The notes under the pieces were generated by a model. It was not told the DNA's origin, made no database searches, and worked only from the letters and a program-made list of their open reading frames with translations. Below are positions 26,462 to 35,833 of a stretch of 64,000 nt of DNA, in pieces. A program made the translations under genes and the position numbers. Each line of letters starts with the position of its first letter. Position 1 is the stretch's first letter. The DNA is taken from NCBI GenBank assembly GCA_023228145.1, contig JALOBU010000010.1, forward strand, positions 54,021 through 118,020. The letters are read 5' to 3'. Source of the DNA: Bacteroidales bacterium (GTDB taxonomy: Bacteria > Bacteroidota > Bacteroidia > Bacteroidales > CAIWKO01).

Positions 26462-27301
26462 ATGTCCTACATAATAAAACTCGGATTTTCGCCTTGCCCT
26501 AACGACACCTTTATTTTTGATGCGCTTATTAATAAAAAAATTGATACGGAAGGTATTGATTTTATCTGTGATGCCGAAGATATTGAACAGCTTAATCTTC
26601 GGGCCATGGATGAAGATTTGGATATGACCAAAGTTAGTTTTCATACCTTTCTTCATATTGCCGACAAATATCAGCTGCTCGATGCAGGAAGTTCTCTGAG
26701 TACTAATTGCGGGCCATTACTAATAGCAAAAAATAAGTTCTCAGAACCCGAAATTGATAATTTGTCCATAGCTATCCCTGGTAAATATACAACAGCAGCT
26801 CTTTTACTAAATTATGTTTATCCTAACGCCAAAAACCACCATGAGATTATTTTCAGTAAAATTGAAAAAATGATATTGAAAGACATCGTTAATGCCGGTG
26901 TTATCATTCACGAAACAAGATTTACATATCAGGATAAGGGGCTGATAAAAATTTGTGACCTTGGTTGTTGCTGGGAACAGAAAACAGGCTTTCCAATTCC
27001 ACTTGGTGGTATTGTTATCCGAAGAGATATGCCCGAAGAACTTAAATCGAAGCTGAACAGAATACTAAAAAACAGTGTGGAATTTGCTTTTCAAAACCCG
27101 GATTCTTCAAAAGAATTTATAAAAGAACATTCTGTTGAAATAGAAGACGAGATAATAAAAAAACACATTGAATTGTATGTGAACCATTATACAAAAAGCC
27201 TTTATGGTAAAGGAGAAGAAGCAGTCAAATATCTGTTTGAATACGGGTTTTCCCAACGCATCATCAACAGGATTCCGGATAATATTTTTTATCTTAAATA
27301 A
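26462..27301 (+). CDS. mqnD: 1,4-dihydroxy-6-naphthoate synthase
   Basis: A 279-residue periplasmic-binding-protein-fold enzyme of the MqnD family, which turns cyclic dehypoxanthine futalosine into 1,4-dihydroxy-6-naphthoate. The signature G-F-S-P-C-P-N-D-T-F-I-F-D-A-L is at residues 8-22; G-P-L-L-I-A, I-A-I-P-G-K-Y-T-T-A, a conserved catalytic-type I-I-H-E-T-R-F and P-L-G-G-I-V-I follow. With mqnB next door, this shows that menaquinone is made by the futalosine route. mqnA, mqnC and mqnE are not in the window. Confidence 0.92.
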   Translation: MSYIIKLGFSPCPNDTFIFDALINKKIDTEGIDFICDAEDIEQLNLRAMDEDLDMTKVSFHTFLHIADKYQLLDAGSSLSTNCGPLLIAKNKFSEPEIDNLSIAIPGKYTTAALLLNYVYPNAKNHHEIIFSKIEKMILKDIVNAGVIIHETRFTYQDKGLIKICDLGCCWEQKTGFPIPLGGIVIRRDMPEELKSKLNRILKNSVEFAFQNPDSSKEFIKEHSVEIEDEIIKKHIELYVNHYTKSLYGKGEEAVKYLFEYGFSQRIINRIPDNIFYLK

Positions 27302-27374
27302 TTTTAACAAAATTCTGATATAATTAACAGTATTTTCTAAAGCTTTTCTAATTACCCCAAATGCATTTTATAAG

Positions 27375-27382
27375 TATCTTTG
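27375..27382 (+). promoter_or_regulatory. -7 box for the pdxA-murF/alr unit
   Basis: TATCTTTG is a perfect TAnnTTTG, 16 bases before the ATG at 27399. Confidence 0.5.
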
Positions 27383-27398
27383 TAAAAAATAAACCGCA

Positions 27399-28496
27399 AT
27401 GGCAAATCCTAAAGAAAACGAGAAGGAAAGAAAAGTAGTTGTTGGCATTACCCATGGAGATTTTAACGGCATAAACTATGAAATACTTATAAAAACACTT
27501 ATGGAGCCTTACCTGTTAGAGATATGTACTCCGGTTATTTATGGGTCTTCCAAAATAGCTTCATATTACCGAAAGACATTAAATTTTACCGATTTTAATT
27601 TTAACCTTGTAAAAAAGGCGGAATTTGCCGGCTCCAAACGTCAAAATATTGTTAATGTTACAGAGCAAGAAGTTAAAATTGAAACAGGGACCTCTTCGCC
27701 TATTGCCGGGCAACTGGCATTAACAGCTCTTAACATGGCTGTTGACGACATTAAACATAATCACATTAATGTTTTGGTGACGGCGCCAATTAATAAAAAA
27801 AACATACAATCTCCCGGATTTAATTTTAAGGGGCACACCGAATATCTGGCTGAAAAATTCAACTGTAGCGATTACCTTATGATGATGGTGGCTCGAAATC
27901 TTAGGGTTGGCTTTGTAACCGGTCATGTAGCCATCAATGAAATCTCTTCAGTTTTAGATGAAAATCTTATTCTGCGGAAACTGATAGTGATGAATAATTC
28001 TTTAATAAAGGATTTTGGGATCAATAAACCCAAAATTGCATTGCTCGGGCTTAATCCGCATTCGGGTGACGATGGCGTTATTGGGAAAGAAGAAGAACAG
28101 ATTATTATTCCAGCCATTAAAAAAGCTCAGGCAGAAAATATCCTTTGTTTCGGGCCCTATCCTTCGGATAGTTTTTTCGGAACATTTAAATACCGCCAGT
28201 TTGATGGAGTATTATCCATGTACCACGACCAGGGTATGATAGCTTTTAAAATTATTGGTTTTGAAGAAGGTGTAAACTTCACGGCCGGGCTTCCCATAAT
28301 TCGAACTTCACCGGCACACGGTACGGCTTATGAAATAGCCGGAAAAAACATTGCCAGCCCCGAATCGCTCAGAAACGCCATTTACCTTGCCTGTGATATA
28401 TATAAACACCGCCTACATTTCGAAAAAATAAATGAAAATCTCCTGAAAATAGGTGCCTACAAACAAAATGAAGAAGAGCAGGGAAAAGACAACTAA
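27399..28496 (+). CDS. pdxA: 4-hydroxythreonine-4-phosphate dehydrogenase
   Basis: A 365-residue PdxA, the NAD-dependent enzyme that oxidises 4-phosphohydroxy-L-threonine in DXP-dependent pyridoxal 5'-phosphate synthesis. Conserved pieces are G-I-T-H-G-D-F-N-G-I, T-A-P-I-N-K, F-K-G-H-T-E-Y-L-A, L-G-L-N-P-H-S-G-D-D-G, the metal-binding M-Y-H-D-Q-G and T-S-P-A-H-G-T-A. It has a short charged N-terminal tail. The next gene, murF-alr, starts 17 bases later; its racemase half needs PLP, a plausible link. Confidence 0.95.
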   Translation: MANPKENEKERKVVVGITHGDFNGINYEILIKTLMEPYLLEICTPVIYGSSKIASYYRKTLNFTDFNFNLVKKAEFAGSKRQNIVNVTEQEVKIETGTSSPIAGQLALTALNMAVDDIKHNHINVLVTAPINKKNIQSPGFNFKGHTEYLAEKFNCSDYLMMMVARNLRVGFVTGHVAINEISSVLDENLILRKLIVMNNSLIKDFGINKPKIALLGLNPHSGDDGVIGKEEEQIIIPAIKKAQAENILCFGPYPSDSFFGTFKYRQFDGVLSMYHDQGMIAFKIIGFEEGVNFTAGLPIIRTSPAHGTAYEIAGKNIASPESLRNAIYLACDIYKHRLHFEKINENLLKIGAYKQNEEEQGKDN

Positions 28497-28513
28497 AGAT
28501 TTTACAAGTAATC

Positions 28514-30997
28514 ATGCCAGGGTATTCCATAAAAGAAATTTCAACAATAACCAAAGGGCGTCTGATTTCGGTTTCGGGAAAAAATGATGTTATCAACCAT
28601 TTGCTTATTGACAGTCGCAAAATAACAGTTGCAAATACTTCTCTGTTTTTCGCAATTGTAACGAAAAAAAACAACGGCCACAAGTATATTTCCGAACTTC
28701 ATAACAAGGGAGTTAGAAACTTTGTTGTGTCTGAAATGCCTGAAAATATAGAAAAATATGAAGGCTCAAACTTTCTGGATGTAAAAAATACACTTGATGC
28801 CTTACAGGCAATTGCAATACATCATCGAAAACAATTTGATATTCCGGTGATTGGTATAACGGGAAGTAACGGAAAAACCATCGTTAAAGAATGGATTTTT
28901 CAATTATTATCTGCCGATAAAAATATTGTACGAAGCCCGAAAAGTTTTAATTCTCAGATTGGCGTACCACTTTCTGTTTGGCAAATGCAACCCGAGCATG
29001 AGCTAGCTATTATTGAAGCTGGAATTTCTGAACCGGAAGAGATGAAAAAACTTCAGAACATCATCCAGCCAACCATTGGTATTTTCACAAACATTGGCAG
29101 CGCCCATGAAAAGAACTTTATTAATAACGTGCAAAAAACAGGCGAAAAGCTTAATCTATTTACCAAAACTGATGTTTTAATTTATTGTGCCGACAGTTAT
29201 GAAATTCAGGACCGCATCATTCAATCAGAAATATTAAAACAAAACAAGTTTTTTAAGTGGGGCTGCAAAAATACTGCTGACCTTGTTATAAAAAAACAAT
29301 TAAAAAATTCCAGAAACACAACAATAACAGGTCTTTTTAACTCCCTGGAAGTTTCTATTACAATACCTTTTACGGACAATGCATCCATTGAAAATGCCAT
29401 TCATTGCTGGGCGCTGATGCTTTGGTTAGGATATTCGAATGATATTATTGCTTCAAGAATGAGACTTCTGACCCCTGTTGCAATGCGCCTAGAGTTAAAA
29501 GCCGGGATAAACAATTGTTCAATCATTAACGACAGTTATAGCTCCGACCTTAATTCGCTGAGTATTGCTCTTGATTTTATGAACCAGCAAAATCAACACA
29601 AAAACAAAACAGTAATCCTTTCTGATATTTTACAAAGTGCACTTGACGATAATGAACTATATGGCAATGTTTCAAAGTTGTTAAATTTGAAAGGAGTAAC
29701 TCGCATTATTGGCATCGGACCTTCTATTTCAGACCACGATGTTTTATTCTCACAGAAAAAATCTTTTTATAAATCAACAGATGATTTTTTAAATAATGTT
29801 CAGCTTAAAGCTTTTAATAACGAAACAATTCTTATTAAGGGAGCACGTGTTTTTGAATTTGAACAAATTAGCCGGCTTTTACAACAAAAAACACACGAAA
29901 CGGTGTTGGAGATAAATCTGAATGCCCTGATTCAAAATCTTGATTATTTTAAAAGCAAGCTAAAAAAGGGGACAAAGATAATGACAATGGTCAAAGCTCT
30001 TTCTTATGGCAGCGGAGGTTTTGAAATCGCAAATGTGTTACAGTATCATAATATTGATTATCTGGCTGTTGCTTATGCCGACGAAGGTATAGAGCTTCGC
30101 AAAGCAGGAATTACAAGACCCATCATGGTAATGAACCCCGAAGAAGAAAGCTTTGATTTAATAAATAAATATGACCTGGAACCCGAAATTTATAGTTTTC
30201 GGACTCTTAAATTGCTTATTGATTCGCTTAACAATGCAGGCAAAGAAAGGACTAAACAGTCTATACACATAAAAATTGACACCGGAATGCACCGCCTTGG
30301 TTTTGCTCCCGGTGAAATCAATACACTACTTAGCATCTTAAAAGAAAACGACCGAATTACTGTTAAGTCTGTATTTACGCATCTGGCTGTTAGCGAAAAC
30401 CCCGAACACGATGACTTTACATTATCTCAGATTAAACTGCTGAAAGAAGTATGTGAAAGACTAAAAAAAGAACTTCCTGAGCCCTTTTTAATTCATGTAC
30501 TTAATTCTGCAGGAATTTCTCGGTTTAAAGAAGCTCATCTTGATATGATACGCCTCGGGATTGGTCTTTACGGAATTTCTTTCTATGAAGAAGAACAACA
30601 AAATCTTCAAAACGTAAGCACACTTAAAACTATCATTTCACAGATAAAAACCATCAACAAAGGCGAAACGGTTAATTATGGAAGGGTATGGATAGCTGAT
30701 AAAAAAACTACTATTGCTATTTTACCCGTTGGCTATGCCGATGGCCTTAGCAGGAGATTGAGCGATATGGGCGGATATGTTTATATTCTTGGTAAAAAAG
30801 CCATGTTAATTGGAAGCATTTGTATGGATATGTGTACAGTTGATATTACCGATATTGATGCTAAAGAAGGAGACACTGCATTTGTCTTTAATGATGCAAT
30901 TTCTATTAAAAACTTGGCAAAAATACTCCACACCATTCCTTATGAGATTTTAACTTCCGTATCGGGAAGAGTTAAAAGAGTGTATTATTACGAATGA
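28514..30997 (+). CDS. murF-alr: Bifunctional MurF ligase / alanine racemase
   Basis: An 827-residue fusion. Residues 1 to about 455 form MurF, which adds D-Ala-D-Ala to the UDP-MurNAc-tripeptide; its ATP-binding loop is G-I-T-G-S-N-G-K-T near residue 116, and the ligase core has I-N-D-S-Y-S-S-D-L-N-S. From about 460 onward comes a fold-type III alanine racemase. The PLP lysine is Lys494 in M-V-K-A-L-S-Y-G-S-G, with H-I-K-I-D-T-G-M-H-R-L-G-F, G-I-G-L-Y-G and S-I-C-M-D-M-C-T-V-D following. The fusion joins synthesis of D-Ala with its use in the wall precursor and is characteristic of Bacteroidetes. Confidence 0.95.
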   Translation: MPGYSIKEISTITKGRLISVSGKNDVINHLLIDSRKITVANTSLFFAIVTKKNNGHKYISELHNKGVRNFVVSEMPENIEKYEGSNFLDVKNTLDALQAIAIHHRKQFDIPVIGITGSNGKTIVKEWIFQLLSADKNIVRSPKSFNSQIGVPLSVWQMQPEHELAIIEAGISEPEEMKKLQNIIQPTIGIFTNIGSAHEKNFINNVQKTGEKLNLFTKTDVLIYCADSYEIQDRIIQSEILKQNKFFKWGCKNTADLVIKKQLKNSRNTTITGLFNSLEVSITIPFTDNASIENAIHCWALMLWLGYSNDIIASRMRLLTPVAMRLELKAGINNCSIINDSYSSDLNSLSIALDFMNQQNQHKNKTVILSDILQSALDDNELYGNVSKLLNLKGVTRIIGIGPSISDHDVLFSQKKSFYKSTDDFLNNVQLKAFNNETILIKGARVFEFEQISRLLQQKTHETVLEINLNALIQNLDYFKSKLKKGTKIMTMVKALSYGSGGFEIANVLQYHNIDYLAVAYADEGIELRKAGITRPIMVMNPEEESFDLINKYDLEPEIYSFRTLKLLIDSLNNAGKERTKQSIHIKIDTGMHRLGFAPGEINTLLSILKENDRITVKSVFTHLAVSENPEHDDFTLSQIKLLKEVCERLKKELPEPFLIHVLNSAGISRFKEAHLDMIRLGIGLYGISFYEEEQQNLQNVSTLKTIISQIKTINKGETVNYGRVWIADKKTTIAILPVGYADGLSRRLSDMGGYVYILGKKAMLIGSICMDMCTVDITDIDAKEGDTAFVFNDAISIKNLAKILHTIPYEILTSVSGRVKRVYYYE

Positions 30998-31135
30998 TTT
31001 CCTGTTTTTTACACTTTTATGCAACATTCATCTTGCATGTTGTATGTCCATAATAATTTTAAAATTTAGCAAAGTTGCTTTAGTAGAGAATATGGGGTTG
31101 TTTTTTAGATACTTTTATAATAACAAAATATAATC

Positions 31136-32500
31136 TTAACCAAAAAGATATTTCATCAGTTCTTCAATCTTACGAAGAGGTATAATATGTATCTTATAAT
31201 TTTTCAGATTCAAAGAAGAAGTATTGTATTTAGAAATTACAATTTCCTCGAAACCAAGTTTTTCTGCTTCCGAGATTCTTTGTTCAATTCTGTTTACAGA
31301 ACGTATCTCGCCTGAAAGGCCAACCTCAGCGGAGAAACAGGTTTTAAGGCTGACAGCAATATCTTCATAAGAAGATAAGACAGAGGCAATTACAGCAAGG
31401 TCAATGGCAGGGTCATCAACCCTGATACCCCCGGCAATGTTTAGAAAAACATCTTTTGCCCCTAACCGGAACCCGCATCTTTTTTCCAAAACCGCCAGAA
31501 GCATATTCAGCCTTCTCGCATCAAAACCGGTGGAAGAACGCTGTGGATTTCCAAAAGTTGATGAGCTTACAATAGATTGTACTTCAATAAGCAAAGGTCT
31601 TAGCCCTTCGATAGTTGAAGCAACGGCAATTCCGCTCAGGGGTTCATCATGCTGTGAAAGTAGAACTTCCGAGGGGTTTGTAACCTCACGTAAGCCAGAG
31701 CTTTGCATTTCAAAAATACCTATTTCGGATGTAGAACCAAAACGGTTTTTTACCGAACGTAAAATGCGATACACGTAATTTCTGTCTCCCTCAAACTGCA
31801 ATACGGTATCTACCATATGTTCAAGCAATTTGGGGCCGGCAATGCTTCCGTCCTTGGTAATATGCCCAACCAAAAAAACCGGTGTCGCAGTATTTTTCGA
31901 ATATTTCTGAAATTCCGAGGCACATTCTCTGATTTGTGAAATACTCCCTGCTGAAGAATCAATAATATCGGTTTGTAATGTTTGTATAGAATCTACAACC
32001 ACAAGGTTGGGTTTTATATTTTCAATATGCTGAAAGATACTCTGAGTATTAGTTTCATTAAGAATAAAACAGCTGTTGCTTTTTGCATTTATTCTTTCAC
32101 TCCTCATTTTTATTTGTTGCTCACTTTCTTCACCAGTGATATAAAGAACCTTTTGGGTTTTAATATTTAAAGCAACCTGAAGCATAAGTGTGGATTTGCC
32201 TATTCCGGGCTCACCTCCGATTAATACCAATGAGCCAGGGACAATTCCTCCGCCAAGAATTCTGTTTAACTCATCGTTTGAAGAATCAATACGTTGGTGA
32301 TTGTCAACCTCTATCTCATCAAGTATTTTGGGTTGTGAAACATTCCTGAAAGAATGGGTATCTTTAGCCGAAATGTTTTTTTTTGATATTACTTCCTCAA
32401 CAAAGGTATTCCATTCGTTGCATGAGGGACATTTTCCAAGCCATTTTGAAGACTGAGTTCCACAATTCTGACAAAAAAATACGGTTTGGATTTTAGCCAT
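31136..32500 (-). CDS. radA: DNA repair protein RadA/Sms
   Basis: A 454-residue RadA: an N-terminal C4 zinc finger (C-Q-N-C then C-P-S-C), a RecA-like ATPase core with Walker A G-G-E-P-G-I-G-K-S-T, the RadA-specific K-N-R-F-G-S motif, and a C-terminal Lon-protease-like domain with F-L-N-I-A-G-G-I-R-V. RadA drives branch migration in recombination intermediates. It is the last gene of a six-gene minus-strand operon that begins with panC and follows a small lipoprotein gene after eight bases. Confidence 0.95.
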   Translation of the reverse strand: MAKIQTVFFCQNCGTQSSKWLGKCPSCNEWNTFVEEVISKKNISAKDTHSFRNVSQPKILDEIEVDNHQRIDSSNDELNRILGGGIVPGSLVLIGGEPGIGKSTLMLQVALNIKTQKVLYITGEESEQQIKMRSERINAKSNSCFILNETNTQSIFQHIENIKPNLVVVDSIQTLQTDIIDSSAGSISQIRECASEFQKYSKNTATPVFLVGHITKDGSIAGPKLLEHMVDTVLQFEGDRNYVYRILRSVKNRFGSTSEIGIFEMQSSGLREVTNPSEVLLSQHDEPLSGIAVASTIEGLRPLLIEVQSIVSSSTFGNPQRSSTGFDARRLNMLLAVLEKRCGFRLGAKDVFLNIAGGIRVDDPAIDLAVIASVLSSYEDIAVSLKTCFSAEVGLSGEIRSVNRIEQRISEAEKLGFEEIVISKYNTSSLNLKNYKIHIIPLRKIEELMKYLFG

Positions 32501-32508
32501 CCGCTAAA

Positions 32509-32922
32509 TCAAAGCATTGAAAATTCCCGGAAATAAAGTCCTCCCTCAACATTATTAACAATCATAAGAATATTGTTATTCATTTTTACGATTTCCCATT
32601 GACAATTGTAATAAGGCAGGTGAGGGTTTTCAATTCCGGAAACTGTAAACTTCTCATATGAATCCATACTATAAAACCCTTTATATTCTACAACAGTATC
32701 CGGATTTCCCATCCATTGTAAATCGCGATAATGAATTATCAGCTCTCCCCCTGATTTAAACTCCCAATCTTCTACATATGTTGTGTCATAAAAATTTTCC
32801 ACATTAACGTATTTCCATTTGCCTTGTAATTTGTTTTCAACACTTGATTTGGTACAAGAAATATATGTGAAGAAACAAAAAGAAACAAATAATAATAAAA
32901 ACTGTACAAAAAACTTTTTCAT
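32509..32922 (-). CDS. Small lipoprotein, lipocalin-like
   Basis: A 137-residue lipoprotein with a lipobox (Y-I-S-C-T) near residue 23. The mature part begins L-Q-G-K-W-K-Y-V, followed by repeated short beta strands ending G-L-Y-F-R-E-F. The G-x-W start and strand pattern are common in small lipocalin-like Bacteroidetes lipoproteins, but the assignment is only by appearance. It sits between rfaE2 and radA in the panC operon. Function unknown. Confidence 0.7.
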   Translation of the reverse strand: MKKFFVQFLLLFVSFCFFTYISCTKSSVENKLQGKWKYVNVENFYDTTYVEDWEFKSGGELIIHYRDLQWMGNPDTVVEYKGFYSMDSYEKFTVSGIENPHLPYYNCQWEIVKMNNNILMIVNNVEGGLYFREFSML

Positions 32923-32966
32923 AGTTTGTATAATAATAATTTATAAAGCAAAATTAATAAAATAAT

Positions 32967-33482
32967 TCAAAATTTGTCTTTTTTTGAATAAAATTTCACA
33001 ATGTTGTTAATAATATTGCTTGTTGAATACCCTTCAATAAGTTCAATTGTAACTACTTGACCTCCATTTTGAATCGTATGATTTGCGCCCACAATTGTAT
33101 CAAAGGAATAATCTTTTCCTTTTACTAATACATCTGGTTTTATTAATTTAATAAGATTTTCCGGAGTTTCTTCTTCAAAAATCACCACAGCAGAAACAAA
33201 AGACATTGACGCCAGTAATAATGAACGGGATTGTACATCATTAATCGGACGATTGTTTCCTTTAATTTTTTTTACAGAATTATCACTGTTAAGTCCAACA
33301 ATTAAAATATCGCCTAAATCACAAGCTTTAGACAAATAATCAATATGGCCAAGATGTAAAATATCAAAACAGCCATTCGTAAAAACCATCTGATATTTTT
33401 TAAAACGGAAAAATTCCAGTCTTTTTTCAAAAACTTCAAAGGAGGGGTAAATTTTATTTTTGATGATTTCCAGTTGTGTCAC
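32967..33482 (-). CDS. rfaE2: Heptose 1-phosphate adenylyltransferase (RfaE2/HldE C-terminal type)
   Basis: A 171-residue cytidylyltransferase-fold enzyme with the nucleotide-binding motif F-T-N-G-C-F-D-I-L-H-L-G-H and late V-K-G-K-D-Y. It activates D-glycero-beta-D-manno-heptose 1-phosphate with ATP to make ADP-heptose for the lipopolysaccharide core. It is a stand-alone version of the C-terminal half of HldE; the kinase half must be encoded elsewhere. The only start that gives the usual 20-30 residue lead-in is a GTG at 33482, which overlaps the upstream flippase gene by 29 bases. Confidence 0.9.
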   Translation of the reverse strand: MTQLEIIKNKIYPSFEVFEKRLEFFRFKKYQMVFTNGCFDILHLGHIDYLSKACDLGDILIVGLNSDNSVKKIKGNNRPINDVQSRSLLLASMSFVSAVVIFEEETPENLIKLIKPDVLVKGKDYSFDTIVGANHTIQNGGQVVTIELIEGYSTSNIINNIVKFYSKKDKF

Positions 33483-34488
33483 TTTTTTTGTTGTTTAAAA
33501 CCGGTAAAAGAATTAAAGAAATAATGCCCGAAAGAATAATTGCTGCTGTTTGGGCAATCCAGATTAGCCATCCCAGCGTAAATCCTGTAAGATTATTAAC
33601 TCCATACTTTGGAACAGAAAGTGTTTCGGCAACAATTACCGGATAAATACCAATACCTCCCTGAACTAACATAATTCCAATTGTCCCCATTATTAAAACT
33701 GAAAATGCGGCAGCGGCGCCAGTTTCGCTTGTTTCTGCCAGGCTGAAAAAACAAACATAAGTCATCAGAAAATACATTGCCCAAATAGAAATCGTATAAA
33801 TCACAAATAAAGCCGGCCTTTTCACTTTTCCGATAGATATTAATCCCGCCCAAAACCCTTTAAAAAGTTTGATAATTTTTTGGTAAATTCGGTATTTAAG
33901 CAGTTTTTTATGAAAAACAAACAAAAACACTATAAATACAATCGTTAGTAATATTGATCCGTAAAAAAAGTATCCCTTACCTACAAATTCAAATTTTTGT
34001 GATAGCGGTTGATATATTTTTTCATTAACATAACCCGAAATAGCATCATACTGAATAAGCAGGTTCAAAAAAAACAAAACCACAAATGACAACAAATCAA
34101 GGGCACGTTCTGCCACAACGGTGCCAAATGATTTTTCAAAGGGTATTTTTTCATATTTATTTAAAATGCCGCAGCGGGTTATTTCTCCAAGTCTTGGCAG
34201 GGCCAGATTTGCAAAATATCCTATCATCAGGCTTAAAAAAGTGTTTTTAAATTTTGGTTTATATCCAACGGTATTTAAAAGCATTTCCCATCGCAACGAA
34301 CGCAAAATATGACTAATAAGGGCAAATATTAAACCAACAAACAGCCAAAGATATTTGGCATGTGAAAATGATTCAAAAATTTGTTCCTTTTCTTTTTCGG
34401 TGAGGTCTTTAACAAAAAACCAAATAAAAAATATGCCGATAGCAAGAAAAACTATAAGTTTAACACCATCTAAAAGTTTCTTTTTCAA
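33454..34488 (-). CDS. Flippase-like integral membrane protein (UPF0104/LPG synthase TM family)
   Basis: A 344-residue membrane protein with about eight or nine helices, matching the lysylphosphatidylglycerol synthase transmembrane / UPF0104 family. Motifs are L-R-S-L-R-W near residue 63, the S-L-M-I-G-Y-F-A-N-L-A-L-P-R-L-G-E segment and V-V-A-E-R-A-L-D-L. Some relatives move or modify lipids; others have unknown function. It has no C-terminal synthase domain. It lies five bases after panD and overlaps rfaE2, whose product makes ADP-heptose, so a cell-envelope role is reasonable but unproven. Confidence 0.85.
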   Translation of the reverse strand: MKKKLLDGVKLIVFLAIGIFFIWFFVKDLTEKEKEQIFESFSHAKYLWLFVGLIFALISHILRSLRWEMLLNTVGYKPKFKNTFLSLMIGYFANLALPRLGEITRCGILNKYEKIPFEKSFGTVVAERALDLLSFVVLFFLNLLIQYDAISGYVNEKIYQPLSQKFEFVGKGYFFYGSILLTIVFIVFLFVFHKKLLKYRIYQKIIKLFKGFWAGLISIGKVKRPALFVIYTISIWAMYFLMTYVCFFSLAETSETGAAAAFSVLIMGTIGIMLVQGGIGIYPVIVAETLSVPKYGVNNLTGFTLGWLIWIAQTAAIILSGIISLILLPVLNNKKSDTTGNHQK

Positions 34489-34493
34489 AGTGT

Positions 34494-34844
34494 TTATTTT
34501 AGCTTATTGGTTTGAGAATCGGGGAAAATAATGGTTGGAGAAAAGTTTTTTGCCTGTAAAAAATCCATGCATGCATAAGATACAATAATTATCAAATCCC
34601 CGAGGGTAACTTTTCTAGCGGCAGCTCCATTAATACCCACAGTACCGCTTCCTCTTTTTCCTTTTATTACATAAGTGTCGAAACGTTCACCATTATTGAT
34701 ATTGTATATATGCACCCTTTCGTTTTCAATAATATTTGCCGCATCCATAAGGTCTTCGTCAATAGTAATGCTCCCGATATAATGTAATTCAGAATGAGTT
34801 ATTTTGACTCTGTGAATTTTGGATTTAAGAACCTCTATCATCAT
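34494..34844 (-). CDS. panD: Aspartate 1-decarboxylase
   Basis: A 116-residue pyruvoyl-dependent enzyme that makes beta-alanine from L-aspartate for pantothenate synthesis. The self-cleavage site is Gly24-Ser25 (H-Y-I-G-S-I-T-I-D); Ser25 becomes the pyruvoyl group. Other conserved parts are K-I-H-R-V-K-I-T near the start, V-H-I-Y-N-I-N-N-G-E-R and G-I-N-G-A-A-A. The gene follows panC by 12 bases in the same operon, so beta-alanine supply and its condensation with pantoate are co-expressed. Confidence 0.96.
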   Translation of the reverse strand: MMIEVLKSKIHRVKITHSELHYIGSITIDEDLMDAANIIENERVHIYNINNGERFDTYVIKGKRGSGTVGINGAAARKVTLGDLIIIVSYACMDFLQAKNFSPTIIFPDSQTNKLK

Positions 34845-34856
34845 AGCGCCGCAAAA

Positions 34857-35702
34857 TTACAAAATAATTTTCATGTTATCAATCAAACGTATTTCTCCGG
34901 CATAAACAGCGATAAAAGCTCTCAAATCAGAATTATTTACCCATTGTTTAGCCGGGATTAATGTTTCTTCTTCTGCAATTTCAAAATAATCAAGTTTAAA
35001 TCCTTTCATTTTTGATATTTCCCCGGAAACATATTTTTTAACCTGCCCGATACTTTGTTCATGTGATAACTTTATAACCGATTGCAAAATTTTTGCGATT
35101 CCGGACGACATTTTACGTTGATATTTATCTAATCTTAGATTCCTTGAACTCATTGCCAATCCGTCAGCTTCTCTCATGGTTGGGCAGCGAACAATTTCTA
35201 TGGGGAAATTTTGTTGTTTAACAAGCTCTTCAATAATTCTTAATTGCTGAAAATCTTTTTCACCAAAATATGCTTTATCAGGCATAACAATATCAAACAG
35301 CCTTTTTACTACAATGGCAACACCATTAAAATGTCCTTTCCGGGATGCCCCTTCCATAAACTTTTCGAGAGTTCCAAAACTATAATTTTCACTAGGGGGT
35401 TTGGGGTACATTTCTGCTTTTGTGGGACAAAAAACAATATGACAACCATTGTGTTTTAGTAAAATTATATCCTCGTTCTTACGCAAGGGATAATTTGTAT
35501 AATCTTCAATATTATTAAACTGAACCGGATTAACAAAAATGCTGCACACACAGATATCGTTTTCTTTTACAGCTCTTTCAATCAACGACCCATGTCCTTT
35601 ATGTAAGGCCCCCATTGTGGGGACAAATCCGATTGTTTTATTAATTGATTTCTGTTCTAAAATGTAATTAATAACATCTTTTGTCAGCTCAAAAACTTTC
35701 AT
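34857..35702 (-). CDS. panC: Pantothenate synthetase
   Basis: A 281-residue ATP-dependent ligase that joins pantoate and beta-alanine. The conserved motifs are P-T-M-G-A-L-H-K-G-H near residue 28, F-V-N-P-V-Q-F, F-G-E-K-D-F-Q-Q-L and the K-M-S-K-S-like R-E-A-D-G-L-A-M-S-S-R-N. It is the first gene of the leftward operon and has a -7 promoter box in the 131-base region shared with the divergent operon. Confidence 0.96.
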   Translation of the reverse strand: MKVFELTKDVINYILEQKSINKTIGFVPTMGALHKGHGSLIERAVKENDICVCSIFVNPVQFNNIEDYTNYPLRKNEDIILLKHNGCHIVFCPTKAEMYPKPPSENYSFGTLEKFMEGASRKGHFNGVAIVVKRLFDIVMPDKAYFGEKDFQQLRIIEELVKQQNFPIEIVRCPTMREADGLAMSSRNLRLDKYQRKMSSGIAKILQSVIKLSHEQSIGQVKKYVSGEISKMKGFKLDYFEIAEEETLIPAKQWVNNSDLRAFIAVYAGEIRLIDNMKIIL

Positions 35703-35713
35703 GGTGTTTTTTA

Positions 35714-35721
35714 CAAATATA
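35714..35721 (-). promoter_or_regulatory. -7 box of the panC-radA operon
   Basis: On the minus strand this reads TATATTTG, a perfect TAnnTTTG, 11 bases upstream of the panC ATG. It drives six genes leftward from a region shared with the divergent promoter at 35801. Confidence 0.5.
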
Positions 35722-35800
35722 CGAAAGTATCAATTAATCCGTTTACGTAAGAGATTTATAAAAATGTAATAATATAATCAATTATTTGCTAAATTATTCG

Positions 35801-35808
35801 TAATTTTG
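35801..35808 (+). promoter_or_regulatory. -7 box of the glycogen synthase-like/glmS operon
   Basis: TAATTTTG is a perfect TAnnTTTG, 25 bases before the ATG at 35834. The in-frame codons from 35813 would leave almost no leader, so the ATG at 35834 is preferred. Confidence 0.5.
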
Positions 35809-35833
35809 CATATTGAAACTTAAAATGCTTGTT

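Noticed and set aside
31019..31045. Hairpin after murF-alr (ATGCAACAT with ATGTTGTAT)
   Set aside because: Nine base pairs with a wobble, AT-rich, and no T tract follows; too weak to call a terminator.
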